Part shown: in pieces, positions 1-6,061 of the stretch
Position numbering within the stretch: position 1 is the stretch's first letter
Layout: each line of letters starts with the position of its first letter
Assembly: GCA_017613335.1 (NCBI GenBank)
Contig: JAGAEB010000017.1
Span: 1 to 9,818 of the forward strand
DNA: 9,818 nt
Direction: 5' to 3'
Origin: Methanosarcinaceae archaeon
GTDB lineage: Archaea; Halobacteriota; Methanosarcinia; Methanosarcinales; Methanosarcinaceae
The notes under the pieces: model-generated
Database searches by the model: none
Seen by the model: the letters and a program-made list of their open reading frames with translations, nothing else
What the model was told of the DNA's origin: nothing
Made by a program: the position numbers and the translations under genes

Positions 1-30
1 ACGATCTTTCGGCTGACACGCCGTAAAGAT

Positions 31-80
31 AAAAAACGAAAAACGGCCGGGAAACGGATCGAAGATCCTTTCCCCGGCCG
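31..80 (-). terminator. Hairpin terminator with double U-tract
   Basis: Read on the minus strand, a long GC-rich stem (positions 80-44) with one mismatch and a three-base loop is followed directly by T5, CG and T6 (43-31). This is a strong hairpin-plus-U-tract signal. The nearest upstream minus-strand gene is the hydrolase that ends at 526, so its transcript would carry the whole 14-bp array as a 3' untranslated region before stopping here. The stem could also end a plus-strand gene from left of the window, although only a TCTTTTC tract follows it in that direction. Confidence 0.6.
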
Positions 81-170
81 GTCTTTTCTGCGCTGTTCCT
101 GCGCACTGTTTTTTTACATTCGTTTATCACGTTTTTTTACAAGAGCTTTCACGACTGTTTTTCAGAATTG
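81..170. other. T-rich spacer with repeated T-tracts, no gene
   Basis: This stretch holds no credible gene. On the plus strand it carries T-tracts about 23-24 bases apart: GTTTTTTTAC occurs twice, and a shorter CTGTTTTTC follows just before the 14-bp array. It looks like a degenerate continuation of repeat-rich intergenic DNA. No promoter motif stands out. Confidence 0.4.
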
Positions 171-534
171 TGTTCTCACAACTGTGTTCTCACAACTGTG
201 TCTTCACAACTGTGTCTTCACAACTGTGTCTTCACAACTGTGTCTTCACAACTGTGTCCTCACAACAGTGTCTTCACAACTGTGTTCTCACAATTGTGTT
301 CTCACAACAGTGTCTTCACAACTGTGTTCTCACAACTGTGTTCTCACAACTGTGTTCTCACAACTGTGTCTTCACAACTGTGTCCTCACAACTGTGTCCT
401 CACAACTGTGTCCTCACAACCGTGTCCTCACAACCGTGTCCTCACAACTGTGTCCTCACAACCGTGTCCTCACAACTGTGTCCTCACAATTGTGTCCTCA
501 CAACTGTGTCCTCACAACAGTGTCCTCACAACTG
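171..534. repeat. Tandem array of 26 units of 14 bp
   Basis: I count 26 consecutive units with no insertion or deletion (364 bases). The consensus is TGTCCTCACAACTG, with variants TGTTCTCACAACTG and TGTCTTCACAACTG. The TGTTCT and TGTCTT forms dominate the left part and TGTCCT the right part from about 381, the pattern expected from local duplication. Each junction forms an imperfect palindrome, CACAACTGTG, which is perfect in two units (CACAATTGTG). Because 14 is not a multiple of 3 and the unit has no plus-strand stop, all three plus frames are open. That makes the apparent Cys/His/Ser/Thr-rich reading frames here artefacts. The last unit overlaps the 3' end of the hydrolase gene and supplies its stop codon. 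There are no spacers, so this is not CRISPR. Confidence 0.97.
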
Positions 535-1647
535 TGTCATTCGGTTCAGGCCTTCCCACCAATGTTCCTGATAGTTTTGAATTTCGTCATAATCGACCCG
601 TTCACCGATAAGGGGCGTTGCTGCCCTGACGCCGCGCTGATCTGCGCTTTTCGTCAGTCTGATGATCGAATCATCCCAGGCGTTGTTGCTGATCGAAAAC
701 GCGCCCCAGTGGACGGGGATGATCCATTCCGCGCCGACGTCGATCGACGCCTGAACCGTCTGTTCCGGGAACATATGGATCATCGGCCAGCCTTTTCCGT
801 ATTGGCCGCATTCCGTCAGAGCAAGATCCGGCTTTCCGCATTTTTCACGGATCCGTTCAAAAACATCATAATAGCCGCCGTCGCCTGTGTAATAAACAGA
901 GTGATCCGCATCTCTGAAATAATAGCCGCACCAGAGCGTCCGGCTGATCTCAAGCGGATTTCTTCCCGAAGAATGCTGCGTCGGAACAGCCGTGACGGTG
1001 ATCCCGTCGATCTCCGTCTCTTCCCACCAGTCAAGCGTCCGGATCTTTTCCGGCGCAACGCCCCAGCCGAGAAGACGCGCCTCAACGCCGAGCGGCACGA
1101 CATAAGTCCTGACTTTTTCATCAATGAGCAGGATCGTCTGATAATCCAGATGATCATAGTGGTCATGGGAGATCAGAAGGATGTCTGTCTCCGGCAGATC
1201 TTCCGGTCTGACAGGCACATCCGAGAAACGCCTGACACCGGCAAACCCGACAGGTGATGAATAATCCGTCAGGACCGGATCGATGAGGATGTTTTTGTCA
1301 CCGAGCTGAACGAGCGACGACGAGTGGCCCAGCCACATCACATAAAGTTTTCCGGGCGTTCCCCGTTCGATGTTTTCCTGATGCACGACCGGGATCTTAT
1401 CCGTCGGGATCCGGCGGTCGCTCGTCTCTTCGGCTTCTCTCGTGATCTGCCGGAAATCGTTCTCATTTGAAAACCGGAGACCGTCAAAATGATCCGAACG
1501 GCCGAGATAGCTGTCTCTCATCTGACTGTCCGGAGACTGCCCGACACCCGGATAAAAATATAAAAAACAAAGCGCCGACGCCGGAACAAGCAGAACCGAA
1601 ACGACCACGACCGCGGCGACTGCAACACAAATCTTTTTTCTGTCCAT
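526..1647 (-). CDS. Membrane-anchored MBL-fold metallohydrolase (NAPE-PLD/UlaG-like)
   Basis: A 373-residue protein. Residues about 6-32 form one hydrophobic segment after a basic start (MDRKK), suggesting an N-terminal membrane anchor or uncleaved signal with the catalytic domain outside. The domain from about residue 100 has the metallo-beta-lactamase metal ligands: HDHYDHLD at 161-168, His225, Asp256 in YTGDGG, and His313 in PVHWGAF. With WLGHSS (105-110) this spacing matches the N-acyl-phosphatidylethanolamine phospholipase D/UlaG-like branch, where two zinc ions activate water for phosphodiester or lactone hydrolysis. The true substrate is unknown. ATG at 1647 is preceded by GTGATC, a match to the archaeal anti-Shine-Dalgarno sequence, although it lies close to the start. 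The last codons (Thr-Gln-Leu-stop) fall inside the first unit of the 14-bp array. A cytoplasmic beta-lactamase-fold hydrolase of another class cannot be excluded. Confidence 0.9.
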   Translation of the reverse strand: MDRKKICVAVAAVVVVSVLLVPASALCFLYFYPGVGQSPDSQMRDSYLGRSDHFDGLRFSNENDFRQITREAEETSDRRIPTDKIPVVHQENIERGTPGKLYVMWLGHSSSLVQLGDKNILIDPVLTDYSSPVGFAGVRRFSDVPVRPEDLPETDILLISHDHYDHLDYQTILLIDEKVRTYVVPLGVEARLLGWGVAPEKIRTLDWWEETEIDGITVTAVPTQHSSGRNPLEISRTLWCGYYFRDADHSVYYTGDGGYYDVFERIREKCGKPDLALTECGQYGKGWPMIHMFPEQTVQASIDVGAEWIIPVHWGAFSISNNAWDDSIIRLTKSADQRGVRAATPLIGERVDYDEIQNYQEHWWEGLNRMTQL

Positions 1648-1669
1648 CTGATCACTGTTTTAATCTGTC

Positions 1670-1729
1670 GCTGAACGAATGCTGAACAATTGAACGAATG
1701 CTGAATGAATGCCGGACAATTGAACGAAT
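1670..1729. repeat. Two 30-bp direct repeats upstream of the hydrolase
   Basis: Two adjacent 30-bp copies (1670-1699 and 1700-1729) differ at only three or four positions, and a partial third follows to about 1741. Each copy is an 11-bp plus a 19-bp submodule, both ending in GAACGAAT or GAATGAAT. CAATTGAACGAATTG within it is an interrupted inverted repeat. The block lies 22-95 bases upstream of the hydrolase start, in its promoter or leader. Possible TATA-like sequences on the minus strand are at 1733-1744 and 1777-1790, both weak. Confidence 0.85.
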
Positions 1730-1877
1730 TGTTAAACGAATATCAAAAGAATGTTCACAAATGTAGTCTGCCATAGAATATGAAATTATTTCTGAAGAAC
1801 ATGATGTGCCGTTTCTTCTGACATCATTTCCCCGGGCTTCGCTGCCTTCATTTTTCCGTTTTCATCCGGATCTGCCT

Positions 1878-1924
1878 TAAATTTTTATTTTTTCATGTCT
1901 TCTGCCGTCTGCAGACAGCAGGAG
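1878..1924 (+). promoter_or_regulatory. Promoter, palindrome and RBS of the S51 peptidase gene
   Basis: TTAAATTTTTATT (1878-1890) is a plausible TATA box. Archaeal spacing (about 26 bases) would place the transcription start near 1909. That start lies inside an 18-base palindrome with one mismatch, TGCCGTCTGCAGACAGCA (1903-1920), whose core GTCTGCAGAC is perfect. The palindrome abuts the Shine-Dalgarno sequence AGGAG (1920-1924), seven bases before ATG 1932. It could be a repressor operator at the start site or a leader hairpin affecting ribosome access. Both roles are inferred from position alone. Confidence 0.45.
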
Positions 1925-1931
1925 ATTTTCG

Positions 1932-2648
1932 ATGATCCTTTTTCTTACGAGCAGTCCTTCCGTTGATTTCAGCGACGACCTGAATCCCGCAAACGATTTT
2001 CTGAATAATCTGAAGAAATACATCCCTGAAAATGCCCGTTTCCTTTTCATCACGTCGGACCCGGACGATCCCGACATGACAGAAGGCTATGCCGAGGCCG
2101 TCCGCATCAGTTTTGAAAAAGCCGGATTTTCCGTCTCAGAATACAGATTCTGCGACCGCCGGAATGAAAACAGCATAGGATCTTTCATCGAAAGCAGCGA
2201 CGTCATTTATCTGGCAGGCGGCCATGTGCCGACAGAAAACGCTTTCTTCAGAGATCTCGGTCTCCGCAGTCTGATCGGGAAATTCCGCGGCGTCGTCATC
2301 GGCTGCAGCGCCGGAACGATGAACGCGGCAGGCACCGTCTATGCTGTCCCTGAACTCGACGGCGAAGCCGCAGACCCGTCATACAGACGTTTCATTTCCG
2401 GCCTCGGTCTCACAAAAACGATGATCCTGCCGCATTATCAGGCATGCCGGAACGACGTCATCGACGGCCTCCGGCTTTTTGAAGACATCGTCTTTCCCGA
2501 CAGCGCCGGCAGAAGATTCTTCGCTCTTCCGGACGGCAGTTATCTTTTTTCAGACGGAAACGGCGAGATCATCTTCGGCGAAGCCTATCTGATCGAAAAC
2601 GGCAGAATGAGCAGGATATGCGAAAACGGAAGATCGGTCAGACTCTGA
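1932..2648 (+). CDS. Peptidase S51-like (dipeptidase E family) protein
   Basis: A 238-residue protein with the class I glutamine-amidotransferase-like fold typical of peptidase family S51 (dipeptidase E, cyanophycinase). The signs are IYLAGG at 92-97, the nucleophile elbow GCSAGT at 124-129 with Ser126 as the likely catalytic serine, and ILPHYQ at 165-170 with His168 as the likely partner. Dipeptidase E cleaves Asp-X dipeptides, but substrate choice varies in the family, so I do not assign a symbol. There is no signal peptide, so it should be cytoplasmic. ATG 1932 is supported by AGGAG seven bases upstream and by the fold starting at once (ILFLTSSPS). A small hairpin (2651-2665) follows the stop without a T-tract. 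The gene stands alone, convergent with rnpB. Confidence 0.88.
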   Translation: MILFLTSSPSVDFSDDLNPANDFLNNLKKYIPENARFLFITSDPDDPDMTEGYAEAVRISFEKAGFSVSEYRFCDRRNENSIGSFIESSDVIYLAGGHVPTENAFFRDLGLRSLIGKFRGVVIGCSAGTMNAAGTVYAVPELDGEAADPSYRRFISGLGLTKTMILPHYQACRNDVIDGLRLFEDIVFPDSAGRRFFALPDGSYLFSDGNGEIIFGEAYLIENGRMSRICENGRSVRL

Positions 2649-2678
2649 TCCCGGAAAGATTCCGGCAGCAGAGAAAAG

Positions 2679-2865
2679 CGTGAAGGGAACAGCGTAAAAA
2701 CAGAGTAAAAAACAACGTGAAGAGAACAGCGTAAAAACAGAGTAAAAAACAACGTGAAGAGAACAGCGTAAAAGCAGAGTAAAAAACAGCGTGAAGAGAA
2801 CAGCGTAAAAACAGAGTAAAAAACAGCGTGAAGAGAACAGCGCGAAAAACAGAGGAGAAAAAGAG
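2679..2865. repeat. 37-bp tandem array carrying regular oligo-T tracts on the minus strand
   Basis: Four full 37-bp units start at 2679, 2716, 2753 and 2790, followed by a degenerate fifth from 2827. Each unit is built from CGTGAAGAGAACAG, CGTAAAAACAGAG and TAAAAAACA-type modules. On the minus strand it reads as alternating TTTTT and TTTTTT tracts separated by CTGTTC or CTC segments. The array lies between the convergent S51 peptidase gene (plus) and rnpB (minus), so RNA polymerase leaving rnpB crosses about ten U-tracts. The hydrophobic Phe/Leu-rich minus-strand reading frames here are by-products of those tracts. Confidence 0.93.
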
Positions 2866-2915
2866 AAAAATCATCTGCGACCGGATCCGCCGGAACAGGA
2901 CTGTTCCGGCAGATC
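2853..2915 (-). terminator. Terminator of the RNase P RNA gene
   Basis: On the minus strand, 18 bases after the RNase P RNA end, a perfect 10-bp stem GCCGGAACAG/CTGTTCCGGC (2910-2889) with a two-base loop is extended outward by GATC/GATC across one mismatch. It is followed after about 13 bases by TTTTTCTCTTTTTCTCC (about 2870-2853), which merges into the T-tracts of the 37-bp array. The spacing from stem to T-tract is longer than in bacterial terminators. Archaeal polymerase mainly needs the U-tract, so the tracts themselves may do most of the work. Confidence 0.55.
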
Positions 2916-2932
2916 GGATCTGATGAGATCAA

Positions 2933-3305
2933 ATGCGGGTCCGGCGAGTAAGCTCCTTTCTGTTATGCACCCTGTACGGATTGTACAGGACCGCCTCATT
3001 CTGACAGAGGATCCGTTCCCGGATCCGTGCACATGCGGCGGCATTCAGCTAAGCGTATTTCTTCCGGCGGTCCTTTCAAGGCCGAAAACCGTTCTCCGGA
3101 CAACTTGCACCTGCGGGGTTTTGCCGTTGCATCCCTGCGCTGTGCGACCTCAATTTTCCATATCATCGCAGACACAGCCGGGTATCGTTTCTGTGCCATA
3201 GCCCCGGCTCTCACCGGAAATCCTTCACAGATATCCGCAAGCCTGAAAGACGGTGTGGAGACTTTCCTCAGAATTTCTTCCGAAGCCGCCCTGCCGCTCC
3301 CGCAT
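2933..3305 (-). ncRNA. rnpB: RNase P RNA (archaeal, type A-like)
   Basis: This is the catalytic RNA of RNase P, which removes 5' leaders from pre-tRNAs. Conserved blocks appear in order on the minus strand: GAGGAAAGTCTCC (3269-3257), CACAGAAACGATACC, ACGGCAAAACCCC (3127-3115) followed by GGTGCAAG, AGCTGAATG (3050-3042), and ACAGAAAGGAGCTTAC ending at 2948. Helix P4 forms between AAGTCTCC and GGAGCTT with the universally bulged U. Helix P1 pairs ATGCGGG (3305-3299) with CCCGCAT (2939-2933) and continues through a symmetric AG/GA internal loop into CGGC/GCCG, which defines both ends. A GGATCCG/CGGATCC hairpin carries a GGAA tetraloop. The length of about 373 nt fits archaeal type A. A TATA box sits 26 bases upstream. 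Protein-like reading frames across this region are spurious. Confidence 0.95.
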
Positions 3306-3326
3306 GAATGCAAATGTCTTTTCCCT

Positions 3327-3336
3327 GATATAAATT
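3327..3336 (-). promoter_or_regulatory. TATA box of rnpB
   Basis: The minus strand reads AATTTATATC here, a good archaeal TATA box. Its centre (about 3331) is 26 bases upstream of the first P1 base at 3305, the usual distance to an archaeal transcription start. Promoter and RNA structure therefore agree on the 5' end. TTGCATTC immediately before the start resembles the TGCA-containing initiator of methanogen stable-RNA genes. Confidence 0.75.
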
Positions 3337-3419
3337 ATAGGGAAGACGGCCGCCGGTATGAGAGAACGGATCGGTCCTGTCCCGGATTTTTCCGTCAGAC
3401 CTGCGTTTCAGAAAGCTTA

Positions 3420-3570
3420 TTAAAGGAATATATGAATTATAGGCCTGCACTTCGGACTTATTCCGGATCTGTTTTCTGTCATTTCATCTGCCGTACCATC
3501 CCGGCGCCGTCCTGATCCGGACGGTCCGGATGACCGAAGACCGACAGCAGTATCCGTTATTCCCGTTTTT
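3420..3570 (+). other. Gap between rnpB and FKBP; possible small structured RNA
   Basis: The divergent gap 3337-3579 has no credible protein. It holds an AT-rich block, GGAATATATGAATTATAGG (3425-3443), with TATA-like character on both strands and no assigned gene. Downstream on the plus strand are a palindrome, ATCCGGAC-G-GTCCGGAT (3515-3531), and a longer-range pairing of CTTCGG (about 3451) with CCGAAG (about 3534). CCCGTTTTTATT follows at about 3563-3574. TATA, structure and T-tract in that order could be a small RNA gene, but none matches a family I recognise. Confidence 0.2.
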
Positions 3571-3579
3571 ATTCCGATC

Positions 3580-3587
3580 ATTAATTT
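3580..3587 (+). promoter_or_regulatory. Probable TATA box of the FKBP gene (leaderless)
   Basis: ATTAATTT is centred near 3583, which puts transcription start at about 3609, essentially on the ATG codons at 3605 and 3611. No Shine-Dalgarno match precedes either ATG. Together these suggest a leaderless transcript, a common arrangement in archaea. Confidence 0.45.
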
Positions 3588-3610
3588 CAATCATTTATTG
3601 TGGTATGATT

Positions 3611-4297
3611 ATGGCATTACAGAAAGGAGATTTCATTAAGATCAGCTATACCGGCAGACTTGAAGACGGCAAGATCTTCGACACCACCGACGAAGAAACC
3701 GCAAAAGCAAACAACATCTATGACGAACGCGGCCTTTACGGCGGCGATGTCATCGTTATCGGCGGCGGTCACACGATCACCGGTCTCGATGAAGACTTTG
3801 TCGGAAAAGAAGCCGGCTATGAAACAGAACTGACGATCCCGACAGAAAAAGCATTCGGAAGCCCGAAAGCCGAACTCGTGACCTCTGTTTCCGTCTCCAA
3901 ATTCAAAGAAGGCAAAGCAGCCGTCGGCCAGGTCGTTGAACAGGACGGCCGCCACGGTGTCGTCACCAAAGTCATCGGCCGCCGCGCGACCATCGACTTC
4001 AACAGCCCGCTCGCCGGAAAGACTGTCATCTACAAATACAGGATTGATGAAGTCATCACCGAGACCGCTGAAAAAGTCAAGGCGCTCTTCGCTTACTACA
4101 CCGGCGTCAGAGATGCAGAAGTCGTCATCGACGGCACGATCGCAAGAGTCTCCGTCCCGCTCCAGATCTCCTTCAACCAGAACTGGTTCCTCAGCAAGAT
4201 GAAAATGGCCCGCGACCTGACTGAAAACACCGAACTCACCGAAGTCTGGTTCGTCGAAAAATTCCCGAAGATCACGCCGGAAGAAAAGAAGGAGTGA
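3611..4297 (+). CDS. FKBP-type peptidyl-prolyl cis-trans isomerase, long archaeal form
   Basis: A 228-residue cytoplasmic prolyl isomerase and chaperone. Residues 1-83 form the first part of the FKBP fold: YTGRLEDGKIFDTT at 13-26, a VIGGGHTITGLDEDFVG-type segment at 49-65, and IPTEKAFG at 76-83. Residues about 84-128 are the inserted flap domain found in SlyD-like and archaeal FKBPs, a substrate-binding chaperone module. The fold is completed by DFNSPLAGKTVIYKYRI at 129-145. Residues about 150-228 are the extra C-terminal domain of the roughly 26-kDa archaeal class. I chose ATG 3611 because homologues begin with a residue or two before KGDFIKI. ATG 3605 would add two residues, and a start at 3530 would add an unrelated sequence. 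A terminator hairpin follows the stop. Confidence 0.93.
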   Translation: MALQKGDFIKISYTGRLEDGKIFDTTDEETAKANNIYDERGLYGGDVIVIGGGHTITGLDEDFVGKEAGYETELTIPTEKAFGSPKAELVTSVSVSKFKEGKAAVGQVVEQDGRHGVVTKVIGRRATIDFNSPLAGKTVIYKYRIDEVITETAEKVKALFAYYTGVRDAEVVIDGTIARVSVPLQISFNQNWFLSKMKMARDLTENTELTEVWFVEKFPKITPEEKKE

Positions 4298-4311
4298 AAT
4301 CCTGAAAATAT

Positions 4312-4366
4312 GATGATCCGGTCCGGCTGTCCGGAAACGGAAAAAGCCGGATCCGTCATCTTTTCC
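4312..4366 (+). terminator. Hairpin terminator after FKBP
   Basis: GATGA (4312-4316) pairs with TCATC (4356-4360), and TCCGGCT (4322-4328) pairs with AGCCGGA (4345-4351), with an internal loop between the two helices. TTTTCCCCC follows directly. The stop codon is 15 bases upstream. The T-tract is short, but the T-rich array from 4384 provides many further stops. Confidence 0.55.
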
Positions 4367-4383
4367 CCCGGTTTTCAGCCGAT

Positions 4384-4580
4384 TCTTTTTTTCAGCTTTT
4401 CTTTTTTTTTCTGCAGTTCTGTTTTCTTCCGATCTTGTTTTTTTGTGATTTCTTTCGCTTGTGTTTTTTGCCTGTTTTTTTGCTTCTGTTTTTCGTTTAT
4501 GTTTTTTGTTGCCCGTTTTTCGCCTGTGTTTTTTTGTCGACTGTTTTCGCTTATGTTTTTTGACTGTTTTTTGTTTTTAC
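4384..4580. repeat. Degenerate T-tract array at the FKBP/pgk convergent junction
   Basis: This is a run of T4-T9 tracts separated by short CTG, GCC, CGC or GAC segments, roughly every 13-15 bases on the plus strand. Recurring pieces are CTGTTTT, TATGTTTTTTG and GCCTGTTTTTT. It is too diverged to give a clean unit. It lies between the FKBP terminator and the pgk terminator. In the plus direction it would act as a chain of oligo-U stops for FKBP transcription. The phenylalanine/cysteine-rich reading frames here are artefacts. The rest of the gap up to pgk holds only the pgk terminator. Confidence 0.75.
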
Positions 4581-4631
4581 ATTTCCGTCATTGTGATTTT
4601 ACGGATGCGGCTGCGCCGGGCGGGCGCCGGG

Positions 4632-4671
4632 AAAAAAGAAGGCCTCTGTCCCGGAGATCCGGGCAGAGGCC
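4632..4671 (-). terminator. Hairpin terminator of pgk
   Basis: On the minus strand, GGCCTCTG pairs with CAGAGGCC (8 bp) and CCCGG with CCGGG (5 bp) around an ATCT loop with a single bulge (4671-4641). TTCTTTTTTCCC follows at once (4640-4629). It begins 25 bases after the pgk stop. This is one of the clearest hairpin-plus-U-tract terminators in the window. Confidence 0.8.
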
Positions 4672-4696
4672 TGAAAGCATCACGATCCGGTCAGGA

Positions 4697-5935
4697 TCAT
4701 TCTTTATTCTGTCTGTAAGAGGCTGCCGCTTCTTTCAGCGCTTCGATGCCCGGGAGTTTCGTTCCGGACAGATATTCGATACAGGCGCCGCCGCCCGTGC
4801 TGATGTGCGAAAACTGACTTTCGATGCCGAGATGGCCGACTTCTGCGGAAATGTGTCCGCCGCCGATGATCGAGAATCCGGCGCGGGTCGCCGCTCTGAT
4901 GATCTCATGGGTGCCGATGGCAAAATCATCGACTTCGGAAACACCGGCAGGACCGTTGAGGATCACGGTTCCGGCGTTTTCGATCTCGTTGACATAAGAG
5001 GCGATCGTCTGAATGCCGATGTCGTTGATCGGAAGACCGCTCGCCGCCGCTTCTTCAAGAGAACAGTCGACTCTCCTGCCGTTGTCATTGACGGCGGCAT
5101 CGACCGGGTAGTGGATCTTGTCTCCGAATTTTTCGATCATCTCTTTGGCGATGTCGACATACGGGAGATAGCCGAGCTTTTCCACCAGCTCGTAATTGAC
5201 TTTTCCGATATCACGGCCGGCCGCCAGAAGGACGACATTTCCGACGATGCCGCTGAAAAGAACACTGTCGGCACTGCCGGTCTCCAGAACGTTTTTCGCC
5301 ACGCCGATCGAGTCATCGACTTTCGCGCCGCCGAGAGAATAAACGCACGGTCTGGCGCCCGAAAAACCCTGATTCAGGTTCGTGATCTCGCTTTCCATGA
5401 TCCTTCCGGCGCCGGACGGGATCTTCGTCGTGAAACCGACGACGGAGAGGTGGGATCTGTGGGAGACCGCAAAAGCATCATTCAGGAAAATATCAACAAA
5501 AGGAAGGAGTTTTTTTACAAAATGAGATCCCGCATGGTCTTTCGGGCTTTTGTCAAGGGATTCTTCAGAATAGAAACGGACATTCTCCAGAAGGATGATG
5601 TCGCCGGGCTCCATCGCCGCAATGCAGGAGCGCGCATAGGAGCCGAAAATATCATCGACATAACGGACAGGGCGGCCGATGTGCCGGGAAAGGATCTCCG
5701 CATGGCTTTTCATCGTCGTAAAATCTTTCTTTCCGGGACGGCTCTGATGGGCCATGATGACAAGCTTGGCCTCTTTCAGATCGTTGATCGTCCTGATGTG
5801 GCTGCGGATACGGGCATCATTGAGAATATTGCCTTCCGGATCCATCGGGGCGTTAAAGTCGACTCTTAAAAGAACTGTTTTTCCTTTGACATCAAAGTCA
5901 TCTATGGTTAAGAATTCCTTTTCCAAAATAATCAT
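4697..5935 (-). CDS. pgk: Phosphoglycerate kinase, archaeal type
   Basis: A 412-residue enzyme that interconverts 1,3-bisphosphoglycerate and ADP with 3-phosphoglycerate and ATP. In a methanogen it works mainly in the gluconeogenic direction. The N-terminal substrate domain has LLRVDFNAP (22-30), AHQSRPG (62-68), LLENVRF (115-121) and NDAFAVSHRSHLSVVGF (152-168). The C-terminal nucleotide domain has GGAKVDDSIGV (202-212), LNGPAGV..E (326-334), the glycine-rich GGGHISAEVG (358-367) and STGGGACIEYL (379-389). GPAGV and GGGH, in place of bacterial GPMGV and GGGD, are usual archaeal forms. The start is ATG 5935, because FLTIDDFDVKGKTV is the family N-terminus. The open frame extends further upstream, but that part is translated 11-bp repeat. 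pgk is monocistronic and divergent from cofC. Confidence 0.96.
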   Translation of the reverse strand: MIILEKEFLTIDDFDVKGKTVLLRVDFNAPMDPEGNILNDARIRSHIRTINDLKEAKLVIMAHQSRPGKKDFTTMKSHAEILSRHIGRPVRYVDDIFGSYARSCIAAMEPGDIILLENVRFYSEESLDKSPKDHAGSHFVKKLLPFVDIFLNDAFAVSHRSHLSVVGFTTKIPSGAGRIMESEITNLNQGFSGARPCVYSLGGAKVDDSIGVAKNVLETGSADSVLFSGIVGNVVLLAAGRDIGKVNYELVEKLGYLPYVDIAKEMIEKFGDKIHYPVDAAVNDNGRRVDCSLEEAAASGLPINDIGIQTIASYVNEIENAGTVILNGPAGVSEVDDFAIGTHEIIRAATRAGFSIIGGGHISAEVGHLGIESQFSHISTGGGACIEYLSGTKLPGIEALKEAAASYRQNKE

Positions 5936-5964
5936 CCGCCACTGCTGAAAATCGGTATGTTCCC

Positions 5965-5977
5965 GGAAACGGTTTCC
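5965..5977. promoter_or_regulatory. GGAAAC-G-GTTTCC palindrome in the pgk leader
   Basis: A 6+1+6 perfect palindrome lies 30-42 bases upstream of the pgk start, downstream of the likely transcription start. It could be an operator or a small leader hairpin. It resembles the GGAA-N6-TTCC operator of the methanogen nitrogen regulator NrpR, but the spacing between half-sites is five bases here, so I do not assign it. Confidence 0.25.
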
Positions 5978-6027
5978 TGATCCGTCTCCGACATATGTGA
6001 TGAATAAGTCCCCCTTACGCGTGTCCT

Positions 6028-6040
6028 CTATATTATATTT
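6028..6040 (-). promoter_or_regulatory. TATA box of pgk (possibly bidirectional)
   Basis: AAATATAATATAG on the minus strand is a strong TATA element. Start-site spacing predicts transcription from about 6008 and a leader of about 70 bases. The same AT-rich block (6027-6050) is the only clear TATA-like region near cofC, so it may serve both genes. In that case the 11-bp array would lie in the cofC leader. Confidence 0.6.
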
Positions 6041-6061
6041 TTGAATTATTCCCGCGTCCCT

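Noticed and set aside
171..534. CRISPR array
   Set aside because: Units are 14 bp and directly abut each other, without spacers; no cas genes are present.
168..1257. Long plus-strand reading frames with 14-residue Cys/His/Ser/Thr repeats
   Set aside because: All three plus frames are open simply because the 14-bp unit lacks plus-strand stops. The longest then continues antisense to the well-supported hydrolase.
2585..2932. Hydrophobic Phe/Leu-rich minus-strand frames (membrane protein)
   Set aside because: They are translations of the T-tract repeats. No RBS or family resemblance was seen, and they sit between rnpB and its downstream terminators.
2996..3515. Proteins on both strands over 2996-3515
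   Set aside because: The region is RNase P RNA and its promoter; the frames have no domain features.
4310..5869. 519-residue plus-strand frame
   Set aside because: It is antisense to pgk and begins in a T-tract array. The pgk frame has complete family motifs.
5965..5977. NrpR nitrogen operator in the pgk leader
   Set aside because: Half-site spacing is five, not six, and pgk is not a nitrogen gene. Reported only as an unassigned palindrome.
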